This document shows, piece by piece, positions 43,311-52,150 of a DNA stretch of 64,000 nucleotides. The number at the start of each line of letters is the position of its first letter. Position 1 is the stretch's first letter. The DNA is from an uncultured Pelagibacteraceae bacterium (GTDB taxonomy: Bacteria > Pseudomonadota > Alphaproteobacteria > Pelagibacterales > Pelagibacteraceae). Location: positions 62,001 through 126,000 of the forward strand of contig CABYUV010000001.1 in the NCBI GenBank assembly GCA_902522115.1. The letters run 5' to 3'. A program made the position numbers and the translations under genes. The notes beneath the pieces were generated by a model that saw only the letters and a program-made list of their open reading frames with translations, was not told where the DNA came from and searched no databases.

Positions 43311-44122
43311 TCTATTTGATCTAAAAATTTCTCAAATTGTTTTTTTTCTAAATTAGATGATTGTTTTTTTCCAGGAAATTTACCAGAAATTGAGTCCTTT
43401 TTAAAAGCTTTAAGAGCTTTTAATCTCTCAATTTTAATTTCATCTCTAAGTCTTAATAAATTTCCGTATGCTTTAGAATGTCTTGGAGGATTTTTAGTAT
43501 CACCACAAATATCTTCCATAAATAAATACATTACATCAGCATTTTTTCCTGAACCTAATGAAACAGTAACAATATCTGTGCGCTTTGAAATTTCACCCAT
43601 TACATTTTCTGGTATAACTTCACACTCTGCAGAAAAAGCACCTGCATCTTCTAATCTTTTAAATTTTTTAAATAGATCATATGCTTCATCAGCAGTTTTG
43701 CCCACTGCTCTCAAACCACCAATCCAAGTAGATTTTCTTGGAACCAAACCTAAATGCCCCATTACTGGTACATCTTCTTTAGCTAGCATTTCAACTATAT
43801 CCATACTTCTAGGAGTCATAACTGCATCTGCACCATTTTCTAAAGCTTTAAAAGCTCCACGCATAATATCCTCTGCAGTTACAAACTCATTCAATACTAA
43901 AGCAGCTGTTAAAAATAAATTTTTTGAACCTTCTCTTACAGGAATTACATTTTTTGCGTTTGATATAATCATGTCAAATCCCGCTTTTTCTGCTGCCTCT
44001 GCTTCTTCAATATTGTTCGCAGTAACTTGCGTAAATTTTCTTTTACCCTTAGCTATTTTTAAGTCTCCAACAGTTAAAGTTCGCTTTGCTGGTTTAGCAG
44101 CCCATGTATAGATATTCTTCAT
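43307..44122 (-). CDS. PanB-like protein lacking hydroxymethyltransferase residues
   Basis: A 271-aa TIM-barrel protein related to ketopantoate hydroxymethyltransferase by VPVMGHLGLVPRKS, followed by IGGLRAVGKTADEA, and by a conserved glutamate in AECEVIPENV. The E. coli PanB metal ligands D45 and D84 and K112 are not kept: the matching segments read IISNAKN, FLTAALVL and AVMTPRS. A vitamin B5 role is therefore unlikely. It overlaps the MarR-like gene by 4 bp. Possible roles are another aldolase or lyase of the PEP mutase/PanB superfamily. Confidence 0.75.
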   Translation of the reverse strand: MKNIYTWAAKPAKRTLTVGDLKIAKGKRKFTQVTANNIEEAEAAEKAGFDMIISNAKNVIPVREGSKNLFLTAALVLNEFVTAEDIMRGAFKALENGADAVMTPRSMDIVEMLAKEDVPVMGHLGLVPRKSTWIGGLRAVGKTADEAYDLFKKFKRLEDAGAFSAECEVIPENVMGEISKRTDIVTVSLGSGKNADVMYLFMEDICGDTKNPPRHSKAYGNLLRLRDEIKIERLKALKAFKKDSISGKFPGKKQSSNLEKKQFEKFLDQID

Positions 44123-44535
44123 TTGATTCCTTTGTAAAGAATATCTCTTCTATCAATAAACTCCTCAAAGGTTTTAATGGTAATTACAGAGGGCAAGATA
44201 AAAATAGATCTTTTGTCTCTCTCATTTCTAATAATTCTAAAATAACCTTTTTTAATGGCTGTATCGATATAGACGTTTGAAGTCAAATATGATTTCTCAA
44301 TTACTTTAAGTAGTTGATTTTTAGTAATTGATTTATTTTTGTAATAAGCAAGCATAACCATATGTAACATTATCCAATGTTGCGGGGTTAAAGAAAACCA
44401 ATTCAATAATTCATTGGCTAATCTTCCTTCAAAATCACCAAGTGAAATTTCTGCTAGTTGAATTCTTTTTTGAGTTAATTTTGGAATTTTTTTTTGTTCT
44501 TCGAAGTGTTTTGGGTATTTAAACTGTCTTTTCAT
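44119..44535 (-). CDS. MarR-like winged-helix regulator
   Basis: A 138-aa DNA-binding protein. Residues about 45-115 form a winged helix: LTPQHWIMLHMVMLAYY, KSITKNQLLKVIEKS, TSNVYIDTAIKKGYF as the recognition helix, then IIRNERDKRSIFIL as the wing. It is the only clear transcription regulator seen in the island and lies between the DUF1907 and PanB-like genes, so it probably controls them. The ligand is unknown. Confidence 0.7.
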   Translation of the reverse strand: MKRQFKYPKHFEEQKKIPKLTQKRIQLAEISLGDFEGRLANELLNWFSLTPQHWIMLHMVMLAYYKNKSITKNQLLKVIEKSYLTSNVYIDTAIKKGYFRIIRNERDKRSIFILPSVITIKTFEEFIDRRDILYKGIK

Positions 44536-44562
44536 TAAATAAATTTAAACACATTCAGTTTT

Positions 44563-45540
44563 CTATTCAATACTATTTTTATTTATTAGTTCTTTATAAA
44601 TATTGTTTACTCTGTGTACTTCCGTTGCAGTGTTGAAATATCCTTCATATTCTATCTCATTAGGTGTCACGTCAAAATGATAATGACCAGCATCTCTATG
44701 GTGCTCGTAAGAATGAAAGTGAGTATGCTCACCAGACTCTCTTAAATTTAATTTTCCTCCTGTAGGATCGCCAGTCCAAAGAACTGTATAACACTGCAAT
44801 TTTGGTCCAACTGGTTCATAGAATTGAAGAAAATCTTTAACACATTTCATTTGTTTTGGATCGTAATACTCATACTTAATATCTTTATAATCTGGTTGAA
44901 CATGTGATCTTATTTTTCCATCTAACACTCTAAATACACCAGAGAGAGACATATGCTCGTTATTTTTAATATTTAAATTTTTTGATAATGAAGACCTCAT
45001 TGCTTGAGGTAAAGATCCTTGTTCTCCTTTTCTACCTTTAATTTTTATTTTAATAACTTTTCCTTTTTTACCATCTGTGTAATAAATGTTTCCAAGTCCA
45101 CCATGTTTTTTTGCAGAATATTTTTCAACAATACATTTTTTTTCTGGACTTACTCTTGCAATTATTGATTTAGACTCATCAGTAATTAAATTTTCATTAA
45201 TAATTAATTCACCACAGTGACCATCTAAACATGACATTGCACCTGATCCAGCTCCTAAAGCATAAGATTTTTCAGAGCCAATCATTTTAGATATTTCTTG
45301 ATAGTCAAACTCTGCACCAATAAATTTTGGATCATGCATATAAGGCTCTCCACCAACGTCTATTATTTTTTGATTTCCACTGATTCCTTCTGAGGGACAA
45401 TCCCAATCTCTAAGATTAGGACAATCTACCACTTCTATTTCAACTTTTTTGAAATTTTCAGACAATCCTTTTCTTAATGAATCTGAAATATTCTCTAATG
45501 AATATTCTTTAAAAGTTCCTTTTTCTATTTTTAATTGCAT
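44563..45540 (-). CDS. C11orf54/DUF1907 family ester hydrolase-like protein
   Basis: A 325-aa protein matching the animal C11orf54 (PTD012) family along its length: VEVVDCPNL-like start, VGGEPYM, LGAGSGAMSC, VEKYSAKKHGGLG, RVLDGKIRSHVQPD and the C-terminal zinc site with H272, H274 (EHTHFHS) and H286 (GHYHFD). The human protein has a zinc centre and shows ester hydrolase activity in vitro; its physiological substrate is unclear. Here it is 27 bp from a MarR-like gene and near PanB-like and PanE-like genes, which suggests a lactone or ester step in a catabolic route. Confidence 0.8.
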   Translation of the reverse strand: MQLKIEKGTFKEYSLENISDSLRKGLSENFKKVEIEVVDCPNLRDWDCPSEGISGNQKIIDVGGEPYMHDPKFIGAEFDYQEISKMIGSEKSYALGAGSGAMSCLDGHCGELIINENLITDESKSIIARVSPEKKCIVEKYSAKKHGGLGNIYYTDGKKGKVIKIKIKGRKGEQGSLPQAMRSSLSKNLNIKNNEHMSLSGVFRVLDGKIRSHVQPDYKDIKYEYYDPKQMKCVKDFLQFYEPVGPKLQCYTVLWTGDPTGGKLNLRESGEHTHFHSYEHHRDAGHYHFDVTPNEIEYEGYFNTATEVHRVNNIYKELINKNSIE

Positions 45541-45628
45541 GATCTTAATAAGCTATTATTTATTTTGCATAATGTCTATAGATAATATATATAATTTCTA
45601 TACATAAATAATTTGAGATAAAATATCG

Positions 45629-46573
45629 ATGATTAATAAAAATTTAAAAGTAGCTGTGCTTGGTGCAGGAGCAATGGGTTGCTTATTTGGCGGTTTACTT
45701 GCTGAAAAAGGTTTAAGTGTAATTTTAATTGATGTTTGGAAAGAACATGTAGATGCAATTAATAAAGATGGTTTGAAAATGGACGGACATGGAGGTAATC
45801 GAATAATTAAAGTCAAAGCCACCTCAGATCCATCTTCTTTAGACAAAGTAGATGCTGTAATTGTTATGTGTAAAGCAACAGCTTTAGATCCAGCATTAAA
45901 TAGTATTAAAAATATTATAGGAGATAAAACAGTATTCATGTCTTTTCAAAATGGTATTGGTCATGAAGCAATTATTCAAAGTATTGTGGGTGATGAAAAA
46001 GTGATAGGTGGAACAACTACACAGGCTTCAAATATTTTGGGACCAGGACATATAATGAATCATGGTTCGTTGCCATCTTGGATTGGTGAGTACGAGGGAG
46101 GAATTTCTGATCGAATTAAAGAAATAGCAGAAACTTTTACAGCTCATAACCTTGAAATGATTGCTGCAGAAGATGTAAAAAAAAGAAAATGGATGAAACT
46201 TTTTGCTTTAACAGCAATTGGTCCTTTGTCTGCAATTTTCGATCTTCACCATACTGACTTATATATAAACAACAAAGCAAATAAAGTATCTCGCGGTTTA
46301 GGTAAAGAAATAATTTTAGAAACTAGAGAAGTTGCACTTGCTGATGGTGTTAATGTTTCTGAAGATGAGTGCTTATTTATGTTTAATAAAATTGTAGATT
46401 CGATGCAAACTAACAAGTCATCAATGGCTTTTGATGTTCAATACAAGAGAAAAACTGAAATAGACTTTATTAGTGGTGCAGTTTCAAAAATAGGTAAAAA
46501 ACATGGTGTTAAAACCCCATTAAATGATCTTATGTATAAAATGATCAAAGTGAAAGAAGGTATGTACAGCTAA
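45629..46573 (+). CDS. Ketopantoate reductase (PanE/ApbA) family oxidoreductase
   Basis: A 314-aa NADP-type dehydrogenase. GAGAMGCLFGG near residues 12-22 starts the Rossmann fold. The catalytic lysine is kept in KWMKLFALTAIGPLSAI, but the two asparagines that hold ketopantoate in E. coli PanE (N180, N184) are replaced by other residues. It therefore probably reduces or oxidises a different 2-keto or 2-hydroxy acid. It abuts the following oxygenase gene with no gap. Confidence 0.8.
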   Translation: MINKNLKVAVLGAGAMGCLFGGLLAEKGLSVILIDVWKEHVDAINKDGLKMDGHGGNRIIKVKATSDPSSLDKVDAVIVMCKATALDPALNSIKNIIGDKTVFMSFQNGIGHEAIIQSIVGDEKVIGGTTTQASNILGPGHIMNHGSLPSWIGEYEGGISDRIKEIAETFTAHNLEMIAAEDVKKRKWMKLFALTAIGPLSAIFDLHHTDLYINNKANKVSRGLGKEIILETREVALADGVNVSEDECLFMFNKIVDSMQTNKSSMAFDVQYKRKTEIDFISGAVSKIGKKHGVKTPLNDLMYKMIKVKEGMYS

Positions 46574-47443
46574 ATGCTAAGTACAAATAGATTAAAAAAA
46601 ATCAAAAGCAACTTTCCTGTTTTAGTTGGAAACAACGTTGTTTCAAAAAATATCTGTAATTTATTAATAAAAGAAATCATTAACTCAAAATCATTTGATG
46701 ATATGATTATGGGAGGTAGAAGCAGAATTAACAAAGGTTCAAAAAATTTTAATTTATATATCAAAAATTCAGTTAACTCCGCAAAACTTTTTAAACTTTT
46801 TAATAGTAAATCTTTTTATAAAAAAATTGAAAATCTTTTTATAAAAAATTTTAAGGATGGATCGTGGGTCAATTTATATAAACCACAATCATTTAGTCCT
46901 AATAAGTTTACTGTTAAAAAAAAATTAAATTCAAATGAATTAAAAAAAATGTTAGGTAATAATTATTCTAATCCTAAAGTAAATTTAGATATAGACTTTT
47001 CAGTATCAAAAGGAGGATATAGATTACGACCTCACAGAGATGATATAACTAGATTATATAATTTCTTAATTTATTTAAATGACATACCAAAAAAAAATGG
47101 TGGCTCTCTTACTATCTACAGAAAAAAAGCAAAAAAAAATTTAAGAAAGAGTTTTAGAAGATTTCCAAAAATAACTGAACTTGAGATAGTCAAGTCTTTT
47201 ACGCCTAAAAAAGGAACTGTCGTTTTTTTTCAATCTACTCCAAATTCTTATCATGGAGTAAAGAGGTTTACAGAGAGAAATTGTCCAAAACGTTTTTTTA
47301 TTTATGGAAGTTATGCTTTAAATAAACCAGTAATATGGAATTACAAAGGGATATCATATTATCCTCATATAGTTAGCAACAAAAAAAAAATGCTTACTTC
47401 TTTTCATGACGCGAACTATTTAACCACACCACCAAACCATTGA
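46574..47443 (+). CDS. 2OG-Fe(II) oxygenase superfamily protein
   Basis: A 289-aa, very lysine-rich protein. A prolyl-hydroxylase-like iron site is visible: H154 and D156 in LRPHRDD, H227 in NSYHGV, and an arginine near 240 (CPKRFF) for 2-oxoglutarate. The N-terminal 100 residues match nothing I recognise. Such proteins act on peptides, nucleotide sugars or small molecules. It follows the PanE-like gene directly. Confidence 0.7.
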   Translation: MLSTNRLKKIKSNFPVLVGNNVVSKNICNLLIKEIINSKSFDDMIMGGRSRINKGSKNFNLYIKNSVNSAKLFKLFNSKSFYKKIENLFIKNFKDGSWVNLYKPQSFSPNKFTVKKKLNSNELKKMLGNNYSNPKVNLDIDFSVSKGGYRLRPHRDDITRLYNFLIYLNDIPKKNGGSLTIYRKKAKKNLRKSFRRFPKITELEIVKSFTPKKGTVVFFQSTPNSYHGVKRFTERNCPKRFFIYGSYALNKPVIWNYKGISYYPHIVSNKKKMLTSFHDANYLTTPPNH

Positions 47444-47474
47444 AATTATCTTTATGATAAAATAAATTTAAATA

Positions 47475-48455
47475 ATGATAAATAATTTTCAAAAAAAATT
47501 GTACGAGAATGGTTATTTAATTATTAAAAATGTACTTAACTTTGAGAGAGACTTAAAACCAGTTCTTAAAGATATGGAATTTGTAATGGATTGCCTCATA
47601 CAAAAATATGCTAAAAGAAAAGAAGTCAAAAAAGTTCTTAATTTAGATTTTAGAAAAAAATATTCTTTTATTTCAAAACTTAATATCTATGATTTGGATC
47701 AATATTTTAATACAAGATTACCAAGAGACCACGTAAGAAAAGATAGCGATTATTTTGCTACTCAATCATTATGGAATTTAATTACTAATAAAAAAATTTT
47801 AGATGTTGTAGAAAAAATTTTAGGGACAGAAATAATGTCAAACCCGGTTCAAAATACTAGAATTAAACAACCAGAGAAAAAATTACCAAAAGGATCAATT
47901 CATGATGGTTTAAGTGGTAGAACACCTTGGCATCAAGATGCGGCTGTTTTAAATTCTAGGGGACAAAAATTAACAGATATGGTCACTGTTTGGATACCTT
48001 TTACTAAAACAACTAAGAAAAATGGATGCATGATTACAGTAAAAAAAATAAATAAAATGGGATTGTTAAATCATATATCTGGATATAGAGGACAAGTTGA
48101 ATTAAAAAATAGTGAATTACTTGATAATATGGAGCATGTTTATTTGGAAGCAAATATTGGTGATGTAATATTATTGCACAAACACTCTATACATTGTTCT
48201 TTACCAAATAGATCTGATGACTTTAGAATAAGTGCTGACCTCAGATATAATATAGCCGGACAACCTTCTGGCAGAGAACCTCTTCCAAATTTCTATGTGA
48301 GAAGTAAAAATAAAAAAAATATTCAAATAAAAAATTTCAAACAGTGGTTGGCTCTTTGGGAAAAGGCCAAAGAAAGTCGTGTTGGGAAATATGCTTTTAA
48401 ATATCCACTCCCAACTTATAAAACAAATAAAAGAGATTTATCAAAATTAATTTAA
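47475..48455 (+). CDS. Phytanoyl-CoA dioxygenase (PhyH) family oxygenase
   Basis: A 326-aa Fe(II)/2OG oxygenase with H153 and D155 in TPWHQDAAV, the distal histidine H240 in HSIHCSLPN, and R251 in DDFRISADLR. It lies 31 bp after another oxygenase of the same broad fold. Both are AT-rich and Lys-rich. Possible roles are oxidation of a methyl ether, betaine, phosphonate or lipid; the neighbours do not decide. Confidence 0.78.
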   Translation: MINNFQKKLYENGYLIIKNVLNFERDLKPVLKDMEFVMDCLIQKYAKRKEVKKVLNLDFRKKYSFISKLNIYDLDQYFNTRLPRDHVRKDSDYFATQSLWNLITNKKILDVVEKILGTEIMSNPVQNTRIKQPEKKLPKGSIHDGLSGRTPWHQDAAVLNSRGQKLTDMVTVWIPFTKTTKKNGCMITVKKINKMGLLNHISGYRGQVELKNSELLDNMEHVYLEANIGDVILLHKHSIHCSLPNRSDDFRISADLRYNIAGQPSGREPLPNFYVRSKNKKNIQIKNFKQWLALWEKAKESRVGKYAFKYPLPTYKTNKRDLSKLI

Positions 48456-48457
48456 TT

Positions 48458-49609
48458 TTACTTATTAAACTGTATCCATTTACTGTTGTTTTTACTTGAG
48501 TCTAAAACAGTCTCTATAAACTTCATCCCTTCGACTCCATCATAAATAGTTGGGTAACAGTCGTCTAACTCGTCATATTTTTCATTATTTATTTGAGCAT
48601 TTAATTTTTTAGAAACATCAGTATAAATATTTGCAAAACCTTCCAAATATCCCTCTGGATGACCTGGTGGAATTCTTGTTACATCGTTAGCTTCTTTGCT
48701 AGAACTGCTACTTCCTCTTGTTATTTTTTCAGAAGGTTTTCCAAAATTTGTAAAATACAAATAATTTGGATCTTCTTGTTTCCACTCTAACCCACCTGTT
48801 TCACCATAGACTCTTATTTTAAGATTATTTTCATTGCCAACTGCAACTTGACTAGACCATATTGCGCCTTTTGCACCGCCTTTAAATCTAAGCATGATTT
48901 GTGCATTATCATCTAGTTTTCTACCTTTTACAAAAGTGTGAATGTCAGCTGATAACTCATCTAATTCTAATTCAGTAATAAACCTAATAAGATTAAATGC
49001 ATGAGTTCCAATATCTCCTATACAACCTCCTCCTCCTGATCTTTTAGGATCAGTTCTCCACTCAGCTTGTTTTAAACCAGTGTCTTCTGCTTTTGTGGTT
49101 AACCAATCTTGAGGGTACTCTGCTTGTACAACTCTTATTTTTCCAAGATCACCTTTTTTTATAAGAGATCTTGCATGTCTTACCATTGGATACCCAGTAT
49201 AATTATGTGTTAAGGCAAAAATTACCTTTTTGTTTTCTATGATATCTTTTAGAGAATTTGCTTCTTCACTTGATAAGGCAAGAGGCTTATCACAAATAAT
49301 GTGAATACCCTTTTCTGCAAAAATTTTTGCTACTGGCACATGGAGATGATTAGGAGTTACAATAGAAACAACATCTATTCCATCTGAACGAACAGACTCC
49401 TTTTCTGCCATTTCCTGATAAGTTTTATAGATACGTTCTTTTGACAATCCAACTTTTCTTCCAGTTTCTTTTGAGTTATCAAAATTAGATGAAAAACATC
49501 CTGCTACTAATTCGTAATAACCATCAATTCTTAACGCTATTCTGTGAACACCTCCAATAAAAGCGCCTTCTCCTCCGCCGACCATTCCAATACGGATTTT
49601 TCTTTGCAC
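48458..49609 (-). CDS. Gfo/Idh/MocA family oxidoreductase
   Basis: A 383-aa NAD(P) dehydrogenase. GMVGGGEGAFIGGVHR at the N-terminus and IICDKPLALSSEE near 110 mark the cofactor domain; GGGGCIGDIGTHAFNLIRF near 190 is the catalytic helix region. The start is GTG at 49609, sharing a base with the upstream TAG stop; no suitable ATG lies nearby. With the preceding TIM-barrel gene it forms a two-gene unit typical of sugar or inositol oxidation-isomerisation routes. Confidence 0.85.
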   Translation of the reverse strand: MQRKIRIGMVGGGEGAFIGGVHRIALRIDGYYELVAGCFSSNFDNSKETGRKVGLSKERIYKTYQEMAEKESVRSDGIDVVSIVTPNHLHVPVAKIFAEKGIHIICDKPLALSSEEANSLKDIIENKKVIFALTHNYTGYPMVRHARSLIKKGDLGKIRVVQAEYPQDWLTTKAEDTGLKQAEWRTDPKRSGGGGCIGDIGTHAFNLIRFITELELDELSADIHTFVKGRKLDDNAQIMLRFKGGAKGAIWSSQVAVGNENNLKIRVYGETGGLEWKQEDPNYLYFTNFGKPSEKITRGSSSSSKEANDVTRIPPGHPEGYLEGFANIYTDVSKKLNAQINNEKYDELDDCYPTIYDGVEGMKFIETVLDSSKNNSKWIQFNK

Positions 49610-50664
49610 TAATTTATACCTAGCATTTTTTTATTAGCTTCAATATCAGCGCCACTTCCTGCAAAATCATCAAATGCTTTTTCTGTAGTGTTGATAATAT
49701 GATTTTTAATAAATTCAGCTCCTTCTCTTGCGCCATCTTCTGGATGTTTTAAACAGCACTCCCATTCAAGAACTGCCCAACCATCATAACCATATGAAGT
49801 AAATTTTGAAAAAATTGATTTAAAATCTACTTGTCCATCACCAAGGGATCTAAATCTACCTGCTCTGTTAACCCAAGATTGAAAACCACCATACACTCCT
49901 TGTTTTCCAGAGGGATTTAACTCTGCATCTTTAACATGAAACATTTTTATTTTTTCATGATAAATATCTATATGAGCCAAGTAATCTAAATTCTGTAAAA
50001 CATAATGACTAGGATCATAAAGCATATTGCATCTTTTATGGTTACCAACTTTTTCTAAAAACATTTCAAATGTAATACCATCGTGAAGATCTTCACCTGG
50101 ATGTATTTCGTAACAGAGATCAACTCCATTTTGATCAAATTGATCGAGAATTGGTTTCCATCTATTTGAAAGCTCATTAAATGCATTTTCAATTAATCCT
50201 TCAGGTCTTTGTGGCCAAGGATAAACATAAGGCCAAGCAAGTGCTCCTGAAAAAGTAACATGTCTATCTAGCCCAAGATTTTTTGAGGCCTTAGCTGCCA
50301 TCATTAATTGATTTACTGCCCACTCTTGTCTTGCTTTTGGATTGCCTCTAACCTCAGGTGCTGCAAATCCATCAAATGCTGTATCATACGCTGGATGCAC
50401 TGCAACCAACTGTCCTTGAAGATGTGTTGATAGTTCTGTGATTTCGAGATTATATTTTTTTGTTACGCCTTTGATTTCATCACAATAATCTTTGCTTTCA
50501 GATGCTCTCTTCAGATCAATTAATCTAGCATCCCAACTCGGAATTTGAACACCTTTATAACCTAATGAAGATACCCACTTACAAATATTATCTAAAGAAT
50601 TGAATGGTGCATCTTCGCCTACAAATTGTGCTAGGAAAATTGCAGGACCTTTTATATTGTTCAT
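49609..50664 (-). CDS. Sugar phosphate isomerase/epimerase family protein (xylose isomerase-like TIM barrel)
   Basis: A 351-aa TIM-barrel enzyme of the AP-endonuclease-2 superfamily. Metal-binding residues are in VDLCYEIHPGEDL, MLYDPSHYV, KMFHVKDAE and VLEWECC. Family members isomerise or epimerise ketoses and inosoles, or dehydrate them. A GGGGGAGATT ribosome site precedes the ATG. It is divergent from the ABC transporter operon at 50779, which suggests a shared substrate. Confidence 0.83.
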   Translation of the reverse strand: MNNIKGPAIFLAQFVGEDAPFNSLDNICKWVSSLGYKGVQIPSWDARLIDLKRASESKDYCDEIKGVTKKYNLEITELSTHLQGQLVAVHPAYDTAFDGFAAPEVRGNPKARQEWAVNQLMMAAKASKNLGLDRHVTFSGALAWPYVYPWPQRPEGLIENAFNELSNRWKPILDQFDQNGVDLCYEIHPGEDLHDGITFEMFLEKVGNHKRCNMLYDPSHYVLQNLDYLAHIDIYHEKIKMFHVKDAELNPSGKQGVYGGFQSWVNRAGRFRSLGDGQVDFKSIFSKFTSYGYDGWAVLEWECCLKHPEDGAREGAEFIKNHIINTTEKAFDDFAGSGADIEANKKMLGIN

Positions 50665-50778
50665 AATCTCCCCCTCTCTTTGAATTTATCAACAATTTTT
50701 TTTTATAAAAAAATACTAGCAGGCACAACTCATCTTGGGTAGACTATTCTTAAGAAAAATAAACTAAGAGGAGATAAA

Positions 50779-52083
50779 ATGAAAAAAATAATGATTTTAT
50801 TGTTTGTTTCTCTATTTTCGTTCTCTGTAAATTCAAATGCAAAATCTATAACATTAGGATGGGCCGCTTGGGACCCAGCGAATGCTTTGCAAGAGTTAAC
50901 TAAGGAATTTACTGCTGAAACTGGAATAGAAGTTAACTTTGAGTTTGTACCGTGGCCAAATTTTGCTGACCGTATGTTAAATGAACTTAACAACAAAGGT
51001 AAAACATTTGACTTATTAATTGGTGACTCACAATGGATCGGTGCTGGAGCTGTTTATGGGCATTACGTGAAGTTGAATGACTTCTTTGATAAAGAGGGAA
51101 TTTCAATGAGTGATTTCTCACCAGCTACAGTTTATGCATATTCGACATGGCCAAAGGGTAGTGAAAATTACTACGCATTGCCAGCTATGGGAGATGCATT
51201 AGCTTGGGCTTATAGAAAAGACTGGTTTGACAGACCAGAACTTAAATCAGAGTTCAAAAAGAAACATGGATATGATCTAGGAGTTCCAGCTAACTGGAAT
51301 CAATTACATGATATGTGTAAATTCTTCCAAGGAAGAGAAATTGATGGTCAAAAAAGATATGGGGCTGCAATTAACACAGAGCGTGGATCAGAAGGTATAA
51401 CAATGGGTGTTACAGCTGCTATGTATGCGTGGGGTATGGAATATGAAAATCCTAACAAACCATACGATATGGAAGGATATTTCAATTCACCACAAGCTGT
51501 AGAAGCAGTTGAGTTTTATAGAAAGTTATATGAAGACTGCGCACCTCCAGGACACTCTGATGCTTACATGGTTGCAAATTTAGATGCTTACAAATCAGGA
51601 CAAGTTGCATTCCAAATGAACTGGTATGCTTTCTGGCCTGGCGTTTCTAAAGAAGACAGTGATGGAAGAGTTAGCGGCTTCTTTGCAAATCCTAAACAAA
51701 ATGTTGCAGCTGCAACATTAGGTGGACAGGGTATATCTGTTGTTAAATACTCAGATAAGCAAGATCTTGCTCTTGAATACATTAAGTGGTTTGCAAGACC
51801 AGATGTTCAACAAAAATGGTGGGATCTAGGTGGATACTCATGTCATAATGATGTTTTAAATTCACCATCATTTCCAACATCGACTGTTTACGCACAAGGA
51901 TTCTTAGACTCAATGGGAATTGTCAAAGATTTTTGGCAAGAACCAACTTTCGTTGAGTTAATGCTTCCTATGCAAGAAGCAATTCACGACTATGTTGTTA
52001 ATGGAAAAGGAACTGCTAAAGAAGCTCTAGATAAAATTATCGAAGAGTGGGTTGAAGTGTTCGAAGCAGACGGAAAACTTTAA
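50779..52083 (+). CDS. Extracellular solute-binding protein, family 1 (sugar/polyol ABC transporter)
   Basis: A 434-aa periplasmic protein with a signal peptide (about 1-22) and the MalE-type fold: TLGWAAWDPANALQELTKEF, FDLLIGDSQWIG, AYRKDWFDRPELK, and YKSGQVAFQMNWYAFWPG. The aromatic-rich segments suit sugar or polyol binding. AGAGGAGA sits just before the ATG. A terminator follows at 52111. It serves the two permeases and two ATPases downstream. Confidence 0.9.
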   Translation: MKKIMILLFVSLFSFSVNSNAKSITLGWAAWDPANALQELTKEFTAETGIEVNFEFVPWPNFADRMLNELNNKGKTFDLLIGDSQWIGAGAVYGHYVKLNDFFDKEGISMSDFSPATVYAYSTWPKGSENYYALPAMGDALAWAYRKDWFDRPELKSEFKKKHGYDLGVPANWNQLHDMCKFFQGREIDGQKRYGAAINTERGSEGITMGVTAAMYAWGMEYENPNKPYDMEGYFNSPQAVEAVEFYRKLYEDCAPPGHSDAYMVANLDAYKSGQVAFQMNWYAFWPGVSKEDSDGRVSGFFANPKQNVAAATLGGQGISVVKYSDKQDLALEYIKWFARPDVQQKWWDLGGYSCHNDVLNSPSFPTSTVYAQGFLDSMGIVKDFWQEPTFVELMLPMQEAIHDYVVNGKGTAKEALDKIIEEWVEVFEADGKL

Positions 52084-52110
52084 CATTAATAGTTAAGAAA
52101 TTAAAAAATT

Positions 52111-52137
52111 AGGGGGGGTTAAACCTCCCCTTTTTTT
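52111..52137 (+). terminator. Terminator after the binding-protein gene
   Basis: A G-run (52112-52118) pairs with CCTCCCC (52124-52130) through a short TTAAA loop, then seven Ts follow. It lies 27 bp after the binding-protein stop and 14 bp before the permease ATG, so it should make the permease-ATPase-kinase genes less abundant than the binding protein. Confidence 0.82.
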
Positions 52138-52150
52138 ATTAAAAATTCAT

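Noticed and set aside
43578-44111. Plus-strand frame of 177 codons opposite the PanB-like gene
   Set aside because: Ser/Ala/Pro-rich shadow typical of the complement of an Ala/Glu-rich gene; the minus frame carries recognisable family blocks and is coupled to the MarR-like gene.
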